The notes below the pieces were generated by a model. The model was not told where the DNA came from and did not search any database. It saw only the letters and a program-made list of their open reading frames with translations. This document shows positions 22,971 through 34,310 of a stretch of 44,799 nucleotides of DNA, piece after piece. The translations under genes and the position numbers were made by a program. Every line of letters starts with the position of its first letter. The stretch's first letter is position 1. Source of the stretch: Phoronis australis (lineage: Eukaryota; Phoronida; Phoronidae); the NCBI GenBank assembly GCA_002633005.1, contig NMRA01000012.1:1659911-1704709 (forward strand). The letters run 5' to 3'.

Positions 22971-25250
22971 ATACTCTCTCAGCAACGGTTAGCACTGTCG
23001 CTATTCTCGTTTGATGTGCGACTTTGGAGTTGCGTCCGCATGTACATGCTCCCACACTTGAATTGTTGGATGGCATGTTACATTGACAGCAACCCGGCGA
23101 CATCTGTGAATGACAGGTGACTCATAGATACGCACGTGCTCAGCCCCAGAAAGTATAGTTGGGCTGGAGAATTTGTTTGCCGTCTTGCCATAAAAAGAGA
23201 TGCATTTCCAAGTCACGGTCTGTGACATTGCGCGCAAACCGTAGCGGGATCCAGTGGCAGTGCCGCAGGTGAGATCATTTTCACGCAAGACGTCGCTCTA
23301 CGAAGTGTTGGCTTACGTAGTAAATGGCAGTGAGATGATATTGCGGTTGGGGATAATGTTATAGGCTAATCAGGGCAGCTTCCATGAAAAATAAATGTTT
23401 TTTCATCACAAATTCGGTAAGTTGGTCACTATTGAATGAAACATCGCTGTGACTTTTTTAATTTATCACATATTTATGCCGTGGTACGATTTTTTGCCGG
23501 CTCATCCAAAAGTTTGCAAAAGTAACCGAAAGCACCAGCCAATGAAACGCGTCAAAGATCGGTTCTGAATTATCCAAAGACGTTATCCCATGTTCACGCA
23601 ACACGTTTACAACTCAATGAAGAGGGTCGACTGTTCAGCTTGATTTGGAAACAACCAAATAACCGTCGGATTTGCACAAGTGCCGGGTATCTGCTTGCCG
23701 CCAAAAGCTAGCTTAGGCTCACGTTCTTGGGAATTTTCAGGTTGCATGTTGCGACTTGATACGAATTTGAAATGACCAGTCTTGGCGCCCACTCCATCAG
23801 GCATTTCCAAATTTCAGGTCGCGAATGTCTAGCGCCGAGTTGATTACAACGGACATCGAACTAGCGCGTACTCGCTGAGTGGGCTTTGCTGGCTAGAGCT
23901 AATCACTAACTTACCGCGGCTACCGATTACCCGAATAATTGGCGGTTTGTTTACTAGTTATTCTTACCGACAACGATACGTGTACGAACTATGATTGACG
24001 ACTGGCTCATGTCCGCTTACTTCCGATTCTCATCTTCATTACGTAGCGTGTTTCACGCAATGGCAACGGAAGTCAGCCATGCCGGGCGTTCGAGATAAGA
24101 CAGCCGCACTAAACCTTACGTTGACAATTTATTGAGTTGCGGAGTCTAGAACATAAACATTCCCAGCCATAAAAAACACCTGCATTAGTTTTTCAAATAT
24201 TTATTTCGTCAAACAACTCAACTTAGAACTTTACAACTAATACGCAGATAGTTCTACTCATGTCAGGGGCGCTGTAGCCATAAATTTAATCGTTATGATG
24301 TAACCTCTGCAACACATGAAGGTTGCACGCGCGCACTTCGCCACGTGAGAATAGTTGCAATCAAACTGGAGCACTATATAGTCTTTTGTCGTCTGCACAC
24401 TCTAGTCACCGGAATCGGCTTTAACAAGACTAGAGGACGGCACTGTACTATTACTCCGCACTTTTGTAAATTTATCCGTGTAGTACTAATCTGAGGGTAA
24501 CAGAACCTTGTTGGGAAAATCCGCTGTTATGATGACAATTTTACCGCCATTTGGCGACACACTGGAAAATCTTATCGCTATTTCCACATTTTGCCGCCAA
24601 AAATGGCTATCTGAAAAACGACTTTTCGAGCCCTATGCTAGCGTAGTAAAGCAAATAACGGATTCCGATCGCCTGAATAGATTTGGCGCTTATTGATCTG
24701 TGTTCTTTTATGAGAATGAAAATTTCCATTTTACCGATCCAAAAAGCTTGTACGAATTATTTTTTCTGACGTAACTATGTCTACGAACTATTTTTCCCTC
24801 GGACACCTTCTGTACGAACAATTGGAGACAAACGGCATGTTTCAAGGGTTCTGTACGAATTATAAGCGTGTACGAATTTGTATAGAAAACACCGTACCAC
24901 GTGTGTATACTCATACAGTTAGTGTATGAGAGATGTGCGCCAAAAATAAATGAAAGCAACAGATGACCTTACTGTCATTTGCCAGAGAGGGGACTGAAGA
25001 AATATGCCGAGTTCTTTGTGCATTCCGGCGTCTTTTTTGTTGAACAGAATGGAATAAAGTTTATTTTATATCGGGTACAGGGTTACAACAAACATCAGCC
25101 GAGGGCGCTAGTTTCCGATAAAAATACAAAAAATGAACTAAGATATGTACAAAGACTACGTAAGAGAGACATTTACAAAAATGACGTAGTGGTTACAAGA
25201 GTTACTCAACCTCTACCTAGAAATAAAGTTTTTAAGACATGACTTTACGA
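22971..25250. other. No supported gene
   Basis: Less AT-rich than its surroundings. Minus-strand frames at 23001-23288 and 23607-23810 and a plus frame at 24508-24696 have ordinary composition but no recognisable motif or splice logic. A word tacggtgttttct..a...ttcgtacac is present at 20443-20475 and, inverted, at 24860-24900, marking an uncharacterised repeat family. A TATA-like ctatatag occurs at 24372. Confidence 0.45.
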
Positions 25251-25252
25251 AA

Positions 25253-25640
25253 TCACAATTGCACTCGCACAAATTCTCGAAATGCTTCCTGGGTAGTTTT
25301 CCATGAATGCTCAATGTCTCTTTCAGGGTATTTGGAAGGGCGTTCCATATTTTGAGTCCTTGGCATTTCAAGCTGTACTTTTTGTATGAAATGAGGAATT
25401 GAAAGAGAGTTTACCAGCGAAAACTGTACAAGTGAGGCTTTATCTGTAAAGAACATCCCCAAACTGCAAGGTCCAATTAAATTGATATGCTTAAGAAGCA
25501 ACAGACATAAATTACGCTGACGTATTGAGATTTGTGGTAAACAGTTTGCTCTGGCTAGGAGATTGGAATAGGAAGATACTGGGTCCATGAAAGCGTAGAG
25601 TGGACCTGCTGAATTTTCTCCACTTTCCTTTCTCATCTTT
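25253..25640 (-). pseudogene. CR1/L2-like non-LTR retrotransposon, ORF2 C-terminal end
   Basis: An open minus-strand frame of about 127 codons reads like the tail of a CR1/Jockey-type ORF2: the order 'SAGPL..FM..SYS.LLARANCLP..ISIRQRNLCLLLLKHIN' and then '..LIPHF...K..' is the conserved region after the reverse transcriptase where the frame ends. The final residues EAFREFVRVQL fit the usual short C-terminal helix. It is 5'-truncated or rearranged at about 25640, and related fragments continue at 25692-26124 and 28808-29305. No start codon is expected. Non-LTR elements transpose through an RNA copy; this one looks dead because the upstream frame is broken. Confidence 0.6.
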
Positions 25641-25691
25641 GGCCTACATAGATGACAGGCAAGTAAGCAATAGTTAAGATATGACTTGATG

Positions 25692-26124
25692 AAAGCATTG
25701 AAAATTTCAAGCTTACAACGTGCGCAGGGGAAATATGCGTTGACTTGTTTGGATGCCCGACCTCAGTACAAAGGGCCCGAGGCGTGTTCTTGAAGGCGTG
25801 AGTTTTTCGTCAATCAACACTCCAAGAGGTTTCACAGACAGTAATCATTTTAGTATCCATGCAAAAACCGTTCAGCTTTACATTAAACACATTTAGAAAA
25901 AATGATGCCGTGAAATTTGTCATAGATTTGCTGTCATCATGATGAAACCATTGAAAATTTCAAGCTTACAACGTGTGTCAAGGAGTTCTAGCAGGGGAAA
26001 TAAGCGTGGACTTGTTTGGATGCCTGACCTCAGAACAAAGGGCCCGAGGCGTGTTCTTGAAGGCGAGAGTTCTTCGTCAATCAACCCTCCAAGAAGTTTC
26101 ACTGACAGTAATCATTTTAGTATC
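25692..26124 (-). repeat. Tandem duplication inside the CR1-like relic
   Basis: The block 25692-25930 (attgaaaatttcaagcttac ... atttgctg) is repeated at 25940-26124 with scattered changes. The left copy keeps the sequence ttttagtatccatgcaaaaa uninterrupted, while the right copy is split after gtatc by the element at 26125-28807. The left copy therefore shows the empty target site. Confidence 0.8.
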
Positions 26125-26580
26125 CAGCCCCGTAGCCAGGGGGGGGGGGGTTCGAGGGGTTCGAATGAACCCCCACCCTCCGTGGTAAAGGTCCAGCCCC
26201 AGCCTGTCCGTTAAGATAGGGTGCAGATGGACAACAGCAAAATTGTTGCTGCTACTAACAGTAAACTACAATGATAACTAAGGTAGTAATAACTTTGAAT
26301 TTGCTTCCGTTTCAAAGCGCTTCACGTAATCATCGGGCCGTGCCCGGCCAACTTTAAGTGGTATTTGCGTAGATGACAGGATCGTGCAGACGATTAGCGG
26401 AGGCTTTATTTTACTCATCGGCATTGAACATACGTGGTGGTTACACCGTAGGGTAAGAAGCGAGCCTAGAAGTTAAATGTCTATACCTAGCTAAGCTATA
26501 CAGTAGCGAGCTAGCTCCCAAAAAGTCTCAGTGCGGTGTGAATGTCTTAAAATCGACCAAGAAACAAAACAGCAGAAAAC

Positions 26581-26984
26581 AGGGCCCGGTCTCTAATCTT
26601 TGTACTCGAAACGAACTCGAAACTATTTTTGGCAATTTCTCTGCTCCTTTTGTGCGAACTTAAGATAATTGGTTATCAGACTGTGCTCGAATACATTATA
26701 GTTTATGCATAGGAGTTTCTAGTTCAAGTTTGCCCTTGAAGACCCTTATATTCGTGCTACAAACTCGAGTAAAAACTCGAAATTTCGAGTTCAAACTCGA
26801 ACTTATTGCTTTAATATTGGGTTTACAAACTGTGAACTAAGGGCAATAAATTATCTACGTAAGTTATTGTGCACTCGAGCATAGAATAATGGACACTTAT
26901 CTTGAGTTCGCCCAAAAGTAGAGTAGAAAATGCCAAACCTAATTTCGAGTTCCATTTCGAGTAAAAAGATTGGAGACCGGGCCC
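26581..26984. mobile_element. 404-bp MITE with GGGCCCGGTCTC ends
   Basis: The terminal inverted repeat of about 45 bp reads AGGGCCCGGTCTCTAATCTT (left) and AGATTGGAGACCGGGCCC (right). The interior is rich in TCGAGT/ACTCGA words. It is nested in the 2.7-kb element. No coding frame. Confidence 0.8.
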
Positions 26985-28373
26985 AGGTTCGTTATCTGAT
27001 ATTGCTTGCTAACATAGTACGGTAGGGGGCAGGCGTTTTCAAATTTGAAATCGAAAGTGCTCGTCAAATACAGGTATGTTTTTCATCCAGTGTCCAATTC
27101 GATTGTGGATTGGTGGATTGACATGCATGCGTGTACATGTGTGTGCGTTCCGGAATAGTGGGCTGTTCCCATTTCCAGCGATGTAAGCAACTAGCTGCTT
27201 TTAACAAAAATACTTCATGTATCAGATGAAAAATTACGTCAAGCCATTCTCTGACTAAATATTTCCATTGGAGTATGTGATGAGGTGTAATCACTCAGTT
27301 AAAAAAGCCCGATTTGAAAGTTTGGCAGTTGGTAGGCCTAACGCCATGTGGAGAACTTCTCGCTTAAACTGGCCACCACTCAGATTTACTTAGCCTCAGA
27401 CAACTTTTATGATGCCGATTCAGCTTGCCCTTTGTATTGACGTAGATCTGAGCTAATGAAGTCGAAAGGTAATAGTTAGCACTACTGTCTCAAAAATGAT
27501 GGTTGTTATTACACCCAAATTGGTTTTCTTTGGCATTTGCACAAAGTTACAGCCAGCAACTGTAGAGAGCAGTTTTAACTTGGTACATTTTAAATATTAT
27601 AAAATGACTACAAAAGTTAATTTGTGTTTATCTTGACCATGGGCAACTTCCCAAAGGAACGATGGTTTTAAATATGTTTCATACCGCTTTTTGTTATTTC
27701 ATTTTAATACTCATGTTTTTTTTCTTATCAGGAACGGCTTGATATCTTTTTATTTTATTTTTAAACTTGAAGTACCAAAAACAGTAGTAGATTTGATCGC
27801 CAGCGAAACCTATTAGTTTAGCTTATTGTGAACCCATCCCTGAACTTTCCAGATTACAGCTACATGTACATTAAATATTTCACTGCGAACAAAACTACAC
27901 GTGTCATTAGTTCAAGTTTAATCTTTATTAGAATTCAAATCATAAAAGTTTTTACAAAAGTGCAAATGGTGATTGCCACACTGAAGATTTGGAATCTCTG
28001 GACGATTTCGGTTGCACTAACTACATAACTATTCAAGCTTTTTGTCATTCATAAAAATATACAGTGGACAGAAGTTAAATACAACTGTTTCCTAGTCAAA
28101 ATGTGGTTAAACGAGATTGAAAGAATATTAAAAGAATAATCCATGTGATATATTGTTAACTCTGATCAGCGTTTATAAATCCCCCAATTGCATCGATGCG
28201 CTTGGTCGTTTATCTTCAATCGTATCGTATTGTAGTTTTTAGCTTTTAAGTACATCAATGTTTGAAAATCCAAAACATTACTTGGTTGTTTTTCCAGCTG
28301 AATACCGCCGTGGTATTCGTTTTTAACAAAAAATACTTATTAATGCATTTTGAAAATTCCCCATTATGTACAG

Positions 28374-28513
28374 GCAGTGATGATTACGACAGTTTATGGT
28401 CGGGCATTAAAGGTCTTGCTCACGCAGGACCATGCGGTCAACACGACCGTATCCGACACAGGCGCCGCACTCTCTTTGGTCCTGGTGAAAGCCGCTGAGA
28501 AGGAAGGGCCGGG
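28374..28513 (+). pseudogene. Exon-like fragment with retropepsin-type DTGAALSLV motif
   Basis: Between an acceptor (ccattatgtacag|) and a donor (CCGG|gtgatt) lies an open stretch of 46 codons. It contains VYGRALKVLL followed, after a short loop, by VSDTGAALSLV. D-T-G-A followed by hydrophobic residues is the active-site signature of aspartic proteases of LTR retrotransposons and Ddi1-like proteins. The rest of a protease (flap, second hydrophobic motif) is not seen. It lies inside the 2.7-kb DNA element. It could be a degraded retroelement protease or a captured host exon. Confidence 0.4.
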
Positions 28514-28807
28514 TGATTGTAAGCGGTATGGCGAGAACGTTAGTCTATATTTATGAATCACATTACGTCCGAATTTTTTTGCTGCTGTTATCGAGCAACC
28601 GTCACAACATCCTCATTTGTGGTATAGCAAATTCCGTCTTGTCTCAGGAACATAGAGCTGAGAGCCATCGTTGCCGTGGATACAGATTTCCCTTCATAAT
28701 TAACCTGCGTCAAGCGCCTTACCAAGAGCTCGAGTGTTGACGTTTGCAAAAGGTCCACCTTTCTAGAAATTCGAACCGCTCCCAGCCTAATGCTGGCTAC
28801 GGGCCTG

Positions 28808-29305
28808 GTATCCATGCAAAAACCGTTCAGCTTTACATTAAACATTTTTAGAAAAAATGATGCCCTGAAATTTGTCAGAGATTTGCTGCCATGGGGCGTG
28901 GACCATTTGATAGCCTCTAACGCAGAGTTGTTTAGAAAAGCACTTAGATACAGTTTCGTTAAAATATGTGCTGAGTTGGTCATAAATTAACTTTTCAAAA
29001 AATTGATTTATGGAGGAGTGGATGCTAATTGGCTTGACGCACATGGGATCATGGGGCAGATTTCATTACTTTTCTTCAGAGCCGTGGAGGGTAGCTGGAT
29101 TAACAATAGCCTTGTTGTAGATAGGAATCAGTGTTACAGACAGTTCTCTAGCAACAGTTTTCGGAAACATGTGAGGAATTCTATCAGAGCCTGTCTCTTT
29201 ACTGGTATTTGTTGACTTCAATTTCTTAAAGACCTCACTTTCATCGAGCTTACTGAAACCAATGCTGAAACAGAACGCTGTCTGTCTATCGACTGCTTGC
29301 AACAC
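28808..29305 (-). pseudogene. CR1/L2-like reverse transcriptase relic
   Basis: Minus-strand frames 29305-29066 and 29044-28838 together follow the start of a non-LTR reverse transcriptase. 'VFKKLKSTNTSKETGSDRIP' matches the conserved 'L..lk..kasGpDgIp' motif, and 'TLIPIYNKAIV' follows as in the family. After a frame break, 'VKPISIHSSINQFFEKLIYDQL' matches 'yRPIsllp.isKvfEkliy.rl'. The catalytic YADD box is not seen. The frame is broken at about 29050-29066 and again near 28840. The piece joins, across the 2.7-kb insertion, with 26124-25253. Confidence 0.65.
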
Positions 29306-30240
29306 GACTAGGGTAATACTTAACCTCGGCGTGGTAAGACCGTCAGCTTCACGAGCAGAGAATAAGACGATTCACTCGGGATTCGGGAAAATCTGTGAGC
29401 CCAAGTATGAATAAGAGCACCTTTTTAAGTGGGTATATAACAAAGACTGTATACTTGTAATATCTTTGCATAAAAGACGATATAGCTGCATTTTTAGAAA
29501 CTATGACCCCACACTACGTGTCCATGGTTAGGACGACACACACTACCGGTATTCAGCCCGGCCAACCCTCGATCGAGAACGCCCGGAAGGCGATCGAGAA
29601 CGAAATTTGGCGCGAGAAGCGAAGCCAGGCAAGGTGAGTAAATTTGACGAATTTTGGTTGTTTTTACTACCAATGTGAAAACAGAGACACGAGTTCATGG
29701 CGTAACACATTGAAGAAGGGCTAGTGTCTCTTCCAATTATATGAGAAAAGTTACGTTGACCGAGGCATCGCATGAGCCGAAGGTGATTTGTAGGTCATTT
29801 TGGCAAATTACCATTACTTTTGACACTAAATCATTAAATTGACCATGGGTTTATGAAGAAATGACGTGTGAAAATATAACTCAGCGCTTGTTATTTTTTT
29901 GTAGTTTTGTCAGGATAGCTGATTTTTCGACGCTTTTCTGTTGAAAGATGTGATCGAGAAAGCAACTATAAGCGATCGGGAATGCATCGTGGTGTGTCGA
30001 ACAGCAATGAACTTTTTACTTATAAAACGTGCAAAAGGTCACAAAATAAGTGTGGTGCAATGAATTAATCACATTTTGCGTCATTACTGTGTTACTTTCA
30101 TATCAAAACTGAACAACAGCATAGCATATTTCTATTAAATTGCCATGAGCGCTACATGTACGTCAAGCATAATTTTAGTTTCACAAACGAATTTATATTC
30201 ATTTCAGGAAACAAGTTCACTGTTGAGGCGAGTAGTTTAG

Positions 30241-30410
30241 ATGAAACCACTGAGAACAAGGGGATCTAAACTGAAGACTCATCCAGGAGTCACCCGTGTC
30301 AGCCAGGGGTAAACAAATTGTTGCAGCAGAAGAAAACGAGTGTAGAACCTTCTTGTAAAATTGTGACAGCAAAAGGAAAAAAACAAATAGCCAGTGAAGT
30401 CAAAGAATGA
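30241..30410 (+). pseudogene. Broken basic leader frame inside the 4.4-kb element
   Basis: The ATG after acceptor ttcatttcag opens MKPLRTRGSKLKTHPGVTRV and stops at 30312. A shift of frame carries on as VNKLLQQKKTSVEPSCKIV up to a stop at 30410. The product would be a short lysine-rich segment, as in transposase N-termini or linkers. No known domain was recognised. Confidence 0.25.
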
Positions 30411-31415
30411 TGATGAGCTTGCCCATGGGGGGAGAGAGAGTGCGGCAACACTTAACGAGATGGTTCAAAGATTCCCAGTCACAAACGTCTGGAATCTAAA
30501 ACTTGGGCGGAAGTTGTGTAAACTGGTGTGCTGATAAAACGGGTGGGATTTTTGTTGTAGTGTCACTGTGTTTTACTGCCATGTTGTCATAGTAAGTCGA
30601 TTTCTTAGTTCCTGAACAAGGCTATATATAACATACACAGACTCCTTTGTGATATGCAGCAGTTGTACTTTTTTGAAGGCGTGGACGTTAACACTCGTCG
30701 TGTGGCTACACTTCAACTGAAAAATTCAAACGCAATCAGTTATGTTTGTTACGCTGAATCTCACTTAAAAATCATGAAATAACGATGAAATGTAATTAAT
30801 AGCCAACCCATCAACTCATTCAAGCTCCGTATTATTCTAAAATTATTAAAATAATACCGTAACTTGAACTACTTATTCAGGAAAATGCAGAGAAAAAAAT
30901 GTGCGTACACGATCGCTTTTTTGCGTTCACGATCGCCATAGAGAATTAACGACTTCGTTTCCGATCGCCGTCTAACACAAGGACCTGCTTGTATTGGTAA
31001 ATATCTCAAATTGTTTCACAAATCATAACTAAGAAAGGTGTTACCAAGGACCATTAAACTATAAACGTCGACACGTCTCTTCTTAAGAATTCTGCAATTG
31101 CTAATAACCATGAAGAAGAAATTGTCGATTTTACGAGGCGCAAGGCATTTTACCGAGAGCCATTGCTCTCTGAGCTCTTTATTTTAAAAAAATAACCAAA
31201 AGCCAAGTCGCAGATCCACAACAAAGGTTACACTCTGACGCTTTTCTGTGTGTTAGCATTCGTACCAAAGTGGCCTCTATTTAAGCAGACAATGAAGGAG
31301 AATGCCACCCAATTTATTAAGTCTTTTTTACAGTCTTAATCGGTCTATTTCCACATTGCTTCTTATACGGTCGACCTCACCTTGCCGAGAGGTGTTGCGT
31401 TAACCTGTGAGGAAG

Positions 31416-31578
31416 ATGAGAAACGATGCAGCGACGTCAGTGGTTCGTCTGAAGAGTGAATGCCGCTCATTGCGGTGCATCGTTCCCGCTTGCCCGAACT
31501 ATGAAGAAAAAAGCGGGAATATCGGTTTTTCGACTTCCTCGAGAGCTCGAAATGCTTAGGAAGTGGCTCGCGGTATAG
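31416..31578 (+). pseudogene. THAP-type zinc finger relic, frameshifted
   Basis: From ATG at 31416 the frame reads a 17-residue leader and then CIVPACPNYEEKSG. A one-base shift at the A-run (about 31503-31510) continues as ISVFRLPRELEMLRKWLAV before TAG at 31578. This follows the THAP (C2CH) fold: C-x4-C at the start, then the 'isvFrlP.d.e....W' strand-loop-helix. The second zinc pair (C-x2-H) would lie beyond the stop, inside the foldback arm, and is not found. THAP domains bind DNA in P-element transposases and in host factors derived from them. Its place inside a TIR element suggests it is the remains of that element's transposase. Confidence 0.6.
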
Positions 31579-32506
31579 GCAATGACCATCGCCTCTGTTG
31601 GCCCGAAGCAGAGGCGATGCAGAGGCTATAGGCGCTCTGTACGCCGGAAGCTTTTCGGCTAATTATGCCTCGCACCGACTAAACCATCAAAGTCACGTTG
31701 TTATAAATACCTTTTGCGCATAGAGGAACACCTTAGGAGGTTGTCGATGTGTTTAAGTCCTTCGAACTCGAACACTATACTCCCGTTATGAAACTTTTTT
31801 TTCGATCAGTCCCTATTTCAGTTCCCAAAATCGTGAAATCAAAATTTTCATTTTTTTTTTTTAACCAGGCCGAAGGTCAGAAGTTGCGATCCTACCGGCG
31901 AACTTTGAAAGCTGAAGTTCCCGCCCTTTGCGTACGTGCTGCCGGGAACCAGCCGTGCCTTTGACGTGTTGTTAAACATTAAAACGTCAAACATGTGCAC
32001 AAAGACTATTAAATGTCATATCAACAGCATTTATTTTTATCAAATACAAACAATAATTTATTGAAATACAAACAGTTTCAAGTAACGCCAATTAAAGACA
32101 AGTATAAGTGGTGGCATTTTGGAAACGAATATTTGACTGACAAGACCGCAATGGCTCACCTTTGGCCTATTTAAAAATTGAGGTGATAAAGTCACATCAC
32201 CTAGCGAGCGCGGTAAAAATTGGAGCGTGTGCAGTGCAAAAATTTTGATTTCACGATTTTGGGAACTGAAATAGGGACTGATCGAAGAAAAAGTTTCATA
32301 ACGGGAGTATTTGTTCGAGTTGGAAGGACTTAAACACATCGACAACCTCCTAAGGTGTTCCTCTATGCGCAAAAGGTATTTATAACAACGTGACTTTGAT
32401 GGTTTAGTCGGTGCGAGGCATAATTCGCCGAAAAGCTTCCGGCGTACAGAGCGCCTATAGCCTCTGCTTCGGGCCAACAGAGGCGATGGTCATTGCCTAC
32501 TCGCGG
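31569..32506. repeat. Large inverted repeat (arms ~270 bp) nested in the 4.4-kb element
   Basis: Left arm 31569-31848 (ggcaatgaccatcgcctctg ... gtgaaatcaaaatttt) is almost exactly complementary to right arm 32239-32506; the left arm has about 10 extra bases (gatgcagagg). The loop is about 390 bp and AT-rich. The left arm starts right where the THAP frame is cut. The long minus-strand frame across this structure (32477-32058) shows no recognisable motif. Confidence 0.85.
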
Positions 32507-32706
32507 TAGTGAAGAATGAAAGGTACGCTGTTCATAGCAAGTATGAGGCCGTGAAACATCTCTTTGTTTGTTGCCGACATTTCGTCTCCAGTGGACAGTG
32601 ATTTCTCTGACGAATTCCAGCTTACCAAAGAACTATCTATATTTTCCGTTGCTTGTGCATCTTCACGGCGCCTCTTGATCAGTGTATTCCGGTTCGAACT
32701 GATTGC
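32497..32706 (-). pseudogene. Exon-like open stretch of unknown type
   Basis: After an acceptor ggtttcacag| the minus strand stays open for 69 codons, ending at the foldback arm. It contains an acidic, serine-rich part and the segment MSATNKEMFHGLILAMNSV. It may be a piece of the host element's transposase, but no family could be named. Confidence 0.25.
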
Positions 32707-34310
32707 CTGTGAAACCTAACGATCCGACCCGTGAAGTCTTCGTCGGATGAGCTCACTTGTCTATGTCGGGATTGGCACCAGGCGAGTTGCTACTGTATGT
32801 AGACGTGTGTTATTCTGCATTCTGTTTCAATGAATTATTCTCACCCTAACCAATGCTCAGGAAACTGAAACCAAGTCTATCTCATTAGATACAATTTGTA
32901 ATGTCTTTGCAGTATTCGTGAGTGGCAAATGTTGAGAAGCCAGCAATGAATAAACCTCTACGTTGACCGGCTTTTGATGCTGGCAATAAAGGTAATTGAC
33001 CGGGCACCGAGACCGTGTGAGCGCATGCTAATTCAGTGTTTGCTGACAGAAAGCTGTTGTAAAACAATTGCACGAGTTTATATGCTACGGGAATCTTTAT
33101 TTAGAAATACAAGTACATTATTCAAATTATTGTTACCGTGCTACCTTTGCCCTAACGGTCTGTGGAAGGGGAACCCGACTTTGCGGCCCCCGACAACTAA
33201 GTAGATTCTCAGTCTCGTCGCTAATTCACATAAATAATTAAGTGCCTTTCTTTGGCTAACTATTATAGTCTTTTCGTGACTGAAGGTTCACTCTCCAACT
33301 CAAGCTGATTTATAATCTTGCCAGTCCCGGCGGCCGCGACGGGCCCTGATCGGGTTCCGAGCCACTGGCCGGGATAACAAGCGTTTTGTGTATTTAGAAC
33401 TCAAAACATCACAGTCTAAACAGAATACAGATCTAAGTTCTCCAGTCTGTGTTCCACTGAAGAATACTTCGCGCTCCGAAGAGATCCCAAACTCGTGCTA
33501 CGCCACCTTGGTAAATTGGCCTGCCGAACTAATTTGTGGGCTACTGTGTGTCCAGATACCAATAAATCCGTACTGGTTATAGCGAAATAAAAGAACATGT
33601 TTTTAAAAGAACGCGGTGTATTTTTAAGGGTTTTACATCGAAGTGTGGTTATTTTTTGATGTTAAACGATGAATTCAAGCGATAAGCGGACAGTAGTAAC
33701 CCGTGTTGTGAACTGCTGAACAGACTAAGTGTGAAACCAAATGACGTTATTGGATAATTTCAACATCTCCGTCTGCCGTCAGCGGTGTCAGGTAACGCAA
33801 CCGAACGTGCCGTTATCGTACAACTACTCGTCCATCTAAATTGATACAAAATAGGTTGTTTTTTGGGTGGCATTCTCCTTTAAACTCACCAGGTACGTCA
33901 CTGTCGTCTTCCATTTTTGGTGCAAGGTCTCGTTCTCGATCGCCTTCCGGGCGTTCTCGATCGTGGGTTGGGCCGGGGTGGGTATTGGTCAGTAGTCGAC
34001 ATGTACGCTGTACGGGTCACACCAGTACTGAAGATCGACTCAGTAGGCCTAATGGAGTCTGTCCCTCTGCCGAGTGCCAACTGCTCTCCGCGCAGCTCTG
34101 AGTGATGGTCGCCACGAAGATTTCACCCACCCGCCTCAATTGAGGTCACATATTCTCTAATTCCTCGGCCGCCCCATTTCTCAGTCTTCGTTTGTTTGCG
34201 GTGGGTACGCGCAGCTGTCCTCCGTCCCACTTCACGTACGACATAGCCTACGGACTCATGGCACCCGCCGACCGGTCCGACCTCAGGGGTGTTGCCTCAA
34301 CTGCATGATT

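Larger units (their letters stand above)
26125..28807. mobile_element. 2.7-kb DNA element inserted in the CR1-like relic
   Basis: The ends are inverted repeats: left CAGCCCCGTAGCCAGG, right CTGGCTACGGGCCTG. They are flanked by GTATC on both sides (26120-26124 and 28808-28812), and the neighbouring copy at 25855 shows the pre-insertion sequence. Subterminal words (ggttcgaatgaaccccc and aaaggtcca on the left; ggtccacctttctagaaattcgaacc on the right) are also inverted. The body holds a nested MITE (26581-26984) and an exon-like piece with a retropepsin-type DTGA motif (28374-28513), but no transposase frame that I recognise. Confidence 0.7.
29554..33980. mobile_element. 4.4-kb TIR DNA transposon with THAP relic
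   Basis: The ends are long inverted repeats: left CAGCCCGGCCAACCC then CGATCGAGAACGCCCGGAAG and GCGATCGAGAACGA; the right end mirrors this through GTTGGGCCGGGGTG. An identical stretch of about 33 bp sits inside. Exact GGTATT repeats flank both sides (29548-29553 and 33981-33986), fitting a 6-bp target duplication. A strong donor AAG|GTGAGT (29633) and acceptor TTTCAG (30207) near the left end suggest a spliced transcript. The interior holds a short basic frame (30241), a broken THAP zinc finger (31416-31578) and a nested foldback (31569-32506). It looks inactive. The THAP module suggests P-element-like or another THAP-bearing superfamily; the 6-bp flank does not settle it. Confidence 0.75.

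Noticed and set aside
23001-23288. 95-codon minus-strand frame with several cysteines
   Set aside because: No splice logic, motif or signal peptide; cannot be separated from chance.
26140-26175. tRNA-like GGTTCGAA word
   Set aside because: Part of the G/C-rich subterminal inverted repeat of the 2.7-kb element; no cloverleaf can be drawn around it.
32058-32477. 139-codon minus-strand frame
   Set aside because: It runs through one arm and the loop of an inverted repeat inside a transposon and shows no recognisable domain.
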